The position numbers were made by a program, and so were the translations under genes. Below are positions 6,569-8,076 of a DNA stretch of 8,076 nt, piece after piece. The number at the start of each line of letters is the position of its first letter. The stretch's first letter is position 1. The stretch is taken from positions 1 to 8,076 of the forward strand of contig JARXAV010000173.1 in assembly GCA_029865665.1 (NCBI GenBank). The letters run 5' to 3'. The stretch comes from Flectobacillus sp. GTDB taxonomy: Bacteria > Bacteroidota > Bacteroidia > Cytophagales > Spirosomataceae. Below the pieces are notes generated by a model that made no database searches, was not told the origin of the DNA, and was given only the letters and a program-made list of their open reading frames with translations.

Positions 6569-6593
6569 GCAAAACCCTTTTTTGTTTACTTTT
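6539..6593. terminator. Bidirectional terminator, 25-bp perfect hairpin
   Basis: Arms 6539-6563 and 6569-6593 are complementary at all 25 positions around a GTTAA loop. The core stem is GGGTTTTGC/GCAAAACCC followed by TTTTTT, and the flanking A/T-rich arms give the same layout on the other strand. It therefore suits the two convergent genes: the haloperoxidase-like gene, whose stop codon TAA (6566-6568) sits in the loop, and the rlpA-like gene, which stops at 6650. Confidence 0.93.
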
Positions 6594-6649
6594 AGTCAAA
6601 AACATCTTTGTCGTTGTAGCACTATTTTACAGAGCGTTTCTGGTAGTTG

Positions 6650-7375
6650 TTATAAATTCAAGTGTGTTCTAATAACGCCTTTGTAACCACGGTCTGTAAT
6701 CCAACTTACTTTTGTTTCTGCATCAGGTCTTGATGAATATTCTCCAAAGAGGATTCGATAGATTTTGGTATTATCTTTTAAGCCTACTTGAACAAAAATT
6801 TCATCTTTCTTTAATCCTAAGCGAAGTAATTCATTGTATAAGTCTTTCACACTGTTCAGATTCCCAACTGCTGTTACCTGAACCCCAAAACCCTGTGGTG
6901 ATAACTCTTTCCCTGTAATATCATAGGTATGATTCGGGCTGAAGGATTCGTTACTCGCATTCGAAGAGGCACTTCTTACAGGCAAAGATGCTCTGGAATC
7001 AAGTGCATTTTTTGGGATTTGTTCCACTCGTACCGTTGCTCTACCTGCTGCAATCATGCCAATACGAGAAGCTGCTTCTCTGGATAGAATAATGAGTTTC
7101 CCCTCTTTGTCGCAATTGCAACGGTCATTTACACGTACCTCAATCGACTTACCATTTCCCAGATTTGTCACCCTTAAATAGGTATTTAGCGGAAATTTTG
7201 AATGTGAAGCCGTTAACTGTGTGTCATCATAATTTTCCCCATACGACGTGGGTTTCCCATTGAAGTCCGCAGCGTAGTAGCCTGCTGAACCTTCCTCAAC
7301 CGATTGTCCCATTAATGCTGTATTGTTAAAGATACAGGTAGAGAGCGTTAACATAACATAAAATAGTTGTCTCAT
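6650..7375 (-). CDS. rlpA: RlpA-like double-psi beta-barrel protein with C-terminal SPOR domain
   Basis: This is an exported cell-wall protein of the RlpA type, whose studied members cleave peptidoglycan glycan strands lacking stem peptides and act in septum or cell separation. Residues 1 to about 23 are a signal peptide. The barrel domain (about 30-118) begins with SAGYYAADFNGKPTSYGE and has the likely catalytic Glu47 (in YGENYD), His58 (in LTASHSKFPL) and Asp84 (in RVNDR), so it looks active. The usual IDLS after that is IILS here (Ile96 for Asp), and the segment between has Cys86 and Cys88 in place of the common Gly-Pro. A Ser/Asn-rich linker (about 122-155) leads to a SPOR domain (about 160-238, from GFGVQVTAVG to KGVIRTHL), which binds denuded septal peptidoglycan. 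LSTC at 11-14 is a poor lipobox, so a soluble periplasmic protein is more likely than a lipoprotein. Start is ATG at 7375. It converges on the shared terminator. Confidence 0.9.
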   Translation of the reverse strand: MRQLFYVMLTLSTCIFNNTALMGQSVEEGSAGYYAADFNGKPTSYGENYDDTQLTASHSKFPLNTYLRVTNLGNGKSIEVRVNDRCNCDKEGKLIILSREAASRIGMIAAGRATVRVEQIPKNALDSRASLPVRSASSNASNESFSPNHTYDITGKELSPQGFGVQVTAVGNLNSVKDLYNELLRLGLKKDEIFVQVGLKDNTKIYRILFGEYSSRPDAETKVSWITDRGYKGVIRTHLNL

Positions 7376-7456
7376 AAAATATAAAGAAGTTAAAGGTATT
7401 CTCGTTGAACGTATTCCTAAAATAGTTATCTTTAAAATGACAATTAAAGAGAAAAA

Positions 7457-7500
7457 TCCCCCTAATCTATTATTAATAGATAATTATCAGTGATAGGGGA
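7457..7500. promoter_or_regulatory. C/G-clamped foldable element between rlpA-like gene and glgE
   Basis: CCCCTA (7459-7464) pairs with TAGGGG (7494-7499). Inside lies a hairpin ATCTATT/AATAGAT (7465-7481, three-base loop), then an 11-bp palindrome TATCAGTGATA (7485-7495) that overlaps the closing arm. Read on the minus strand, the last arm is followed by GATTTTTC, so it resembles a terminator or attenuator 80 bp ahead of the rlpA-like start. The rest of the 260-bp intergenic stretch (7376-7635) shows only A/T-rich sequence with TTAAT repeats (7564-7590) and no clear promoter box. Confidence 0.5.
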
Positions 7501-7635
7501 CGACATAATTAGAGAATAGCAAAATGGATTTTAAAATAGTGGTGGTTGTGTTGTTTTTACTGGTTAATTAATCTAGCTTAATCAGTTAATAACGCAATAA
7601 TCATACCAATTAAACATTTACCCAATAAAAAACGT

Positions 7636-8076
7636 ATGGAACTTACTCCTATTGTACAAGGAAAGCAACGTGTTGTGATTGAAAATATTAAGCCTCTTGT
7701 CAATCACGGAAGATACCCTGTTAAGACATCTGTTGGAGAGCAAATTACGGTAGAAGCGGATATATTTGCAGATGGTCAAGATGTTATCAGTGCATCGGTG
7801 GCTTATCGGTTGGCAAGTAATGAGGAATGGACTGAACACCCGTTATATGCCGTTTGGGGTGACTATTTTAAAACAACCATTAAGGTTGATAAACAGGGAT
7901 TACATCAGTATAAAATCAAGGCTTGGATAGACCATCCGCTCACTTGGTATCGTGACTGTCTTCTGAAAATTAATGACGGACAACACATTGAAACCGATTT
8001 ATTAGAAGGAATTCATTTTCTTGAAAAAATAAATGCAAAAGTGGGAAATACCGACGAAAGAGCGACGCTCTTTTTG
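7636..8076 (+). CDS. glgE: Alpha-1,4-glucan:maltose-1-phosphate maltosyltransferase GlgE, N-terminal part (cut by window edge)
   Basis: GlgE extends alpha-glucan chains with maltose units from maltose-1-phosphate, in the cytoplasmic pathway from trehalose through TreS and a maltokinase. Only 147 codons are present, from ATG at 7636 to the right edge without a stop; GlgE is usually near 650-700 aa. The visible part matches the N-terminal beta-sandwich domain (DUF3416), with RVVIENIKPLVNHGRYPVK (12-30), GEQITVEADIFADGQDVISA (34-53) and the later KIKAWIDHPLTWYRD stretch, a recognisable GlgE block. The catalytic GH13 barrel lies outside the window, so activity cannot be judged. The start is supported because the conserved domain begins about ten residues in. 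It is transcribed away from the rlpA-like gene across 260 bp. Genes for TreS, maltokinase or branching enzyme would be expected to the right. Confidence 0.88.
   Translation, partial: MELTPIVQGKQRVVIENIKPLVNHGRYPVKTSVGEQITVEADIFADGQDVISASVAYRLASNEEWTEHPLYAVWGDYFKTTIKVDKQGLHQYKIKAWIDHPLTWYRDCLLKINDGQHIETDLLEGIHFLEKINAKVGNTDERATLFL

Noticed and set aside
7618..7839. A 73-codon minus-strand frame overlapping glgE
   Set aside because: It is antisense to a clear GlgE N-terminal domain and has no features of its own.

Overview
The window looks like chromosome from a member of the Bacteroidota, most likely Cytophagales-like. The DNA is A+T-rich. Starts lack clear Shine-Dalgarno sequences, which is usual in that phylum. 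ClpS and RecR carry the sequence style I associate with that group, and other typical items are an RlpA-like double-psi beta-barrel protein with a SPOR domain and a lipoprotein with an acidic stretch after its cysteine. The assignment is inference from gene style, not from a marker gene. I see no insertion sequence, prophage, CRISPR array, tRNA or rRNA.

Left part (1-2864), all on the minus strand and read right to left: clpS (N-end-rule adaptor of the Clp protease), recR (recombinational repair), an Fe/Mn-family superoxide dismutase with a Tat-like export signal, a strong hairpin terminator, then a chromate transporter (chrA) running off the left edge. recR and the dismutase are 21 bp apart and probably co-transcribed. 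A long imperfect palindrome separates clpS from recR, and recR appears to start at TTG. The shared theme is stress and damage handling: protein quality control, DNA repair, superoxide removal and anion efflux.

Middle part (2865-5128): a 311-bp divergent intergenic region, a plus-strand sodium:solute symporter of unknown substrate, then about 500 bp without a convincing gene. That gap holds a 13-bp perfect inverted repeat just after the symporter, a GU-rich hairpin, and two exact copies (plus one variant) of a 10-bp motif.

Right part (5129-8076): a lipoprotein made of two tandem copies of a vanadium-haloperoxidase/PAP2-like domain, in which both copies have lost parts of the catalytic motifs, and different parts in each. 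It is the most unusual item here. It ends inside a 25-bp perfect hairpin that serves as a two-way terminator with the convergent rlpA-like/SPOR gene. A divergent intergenic region with a C/G-clamped foldable element follows, then the start of glgE (maltosyltransferase of the alpha-glucan pathway), cut by the right edge.

No complete new multi-gene system is evident. The best leads are the degenerate duplicated haloperoxidase-like lipoprotein, the exported dismutase, and the terminator placed only 15 bp ahead of chrA.
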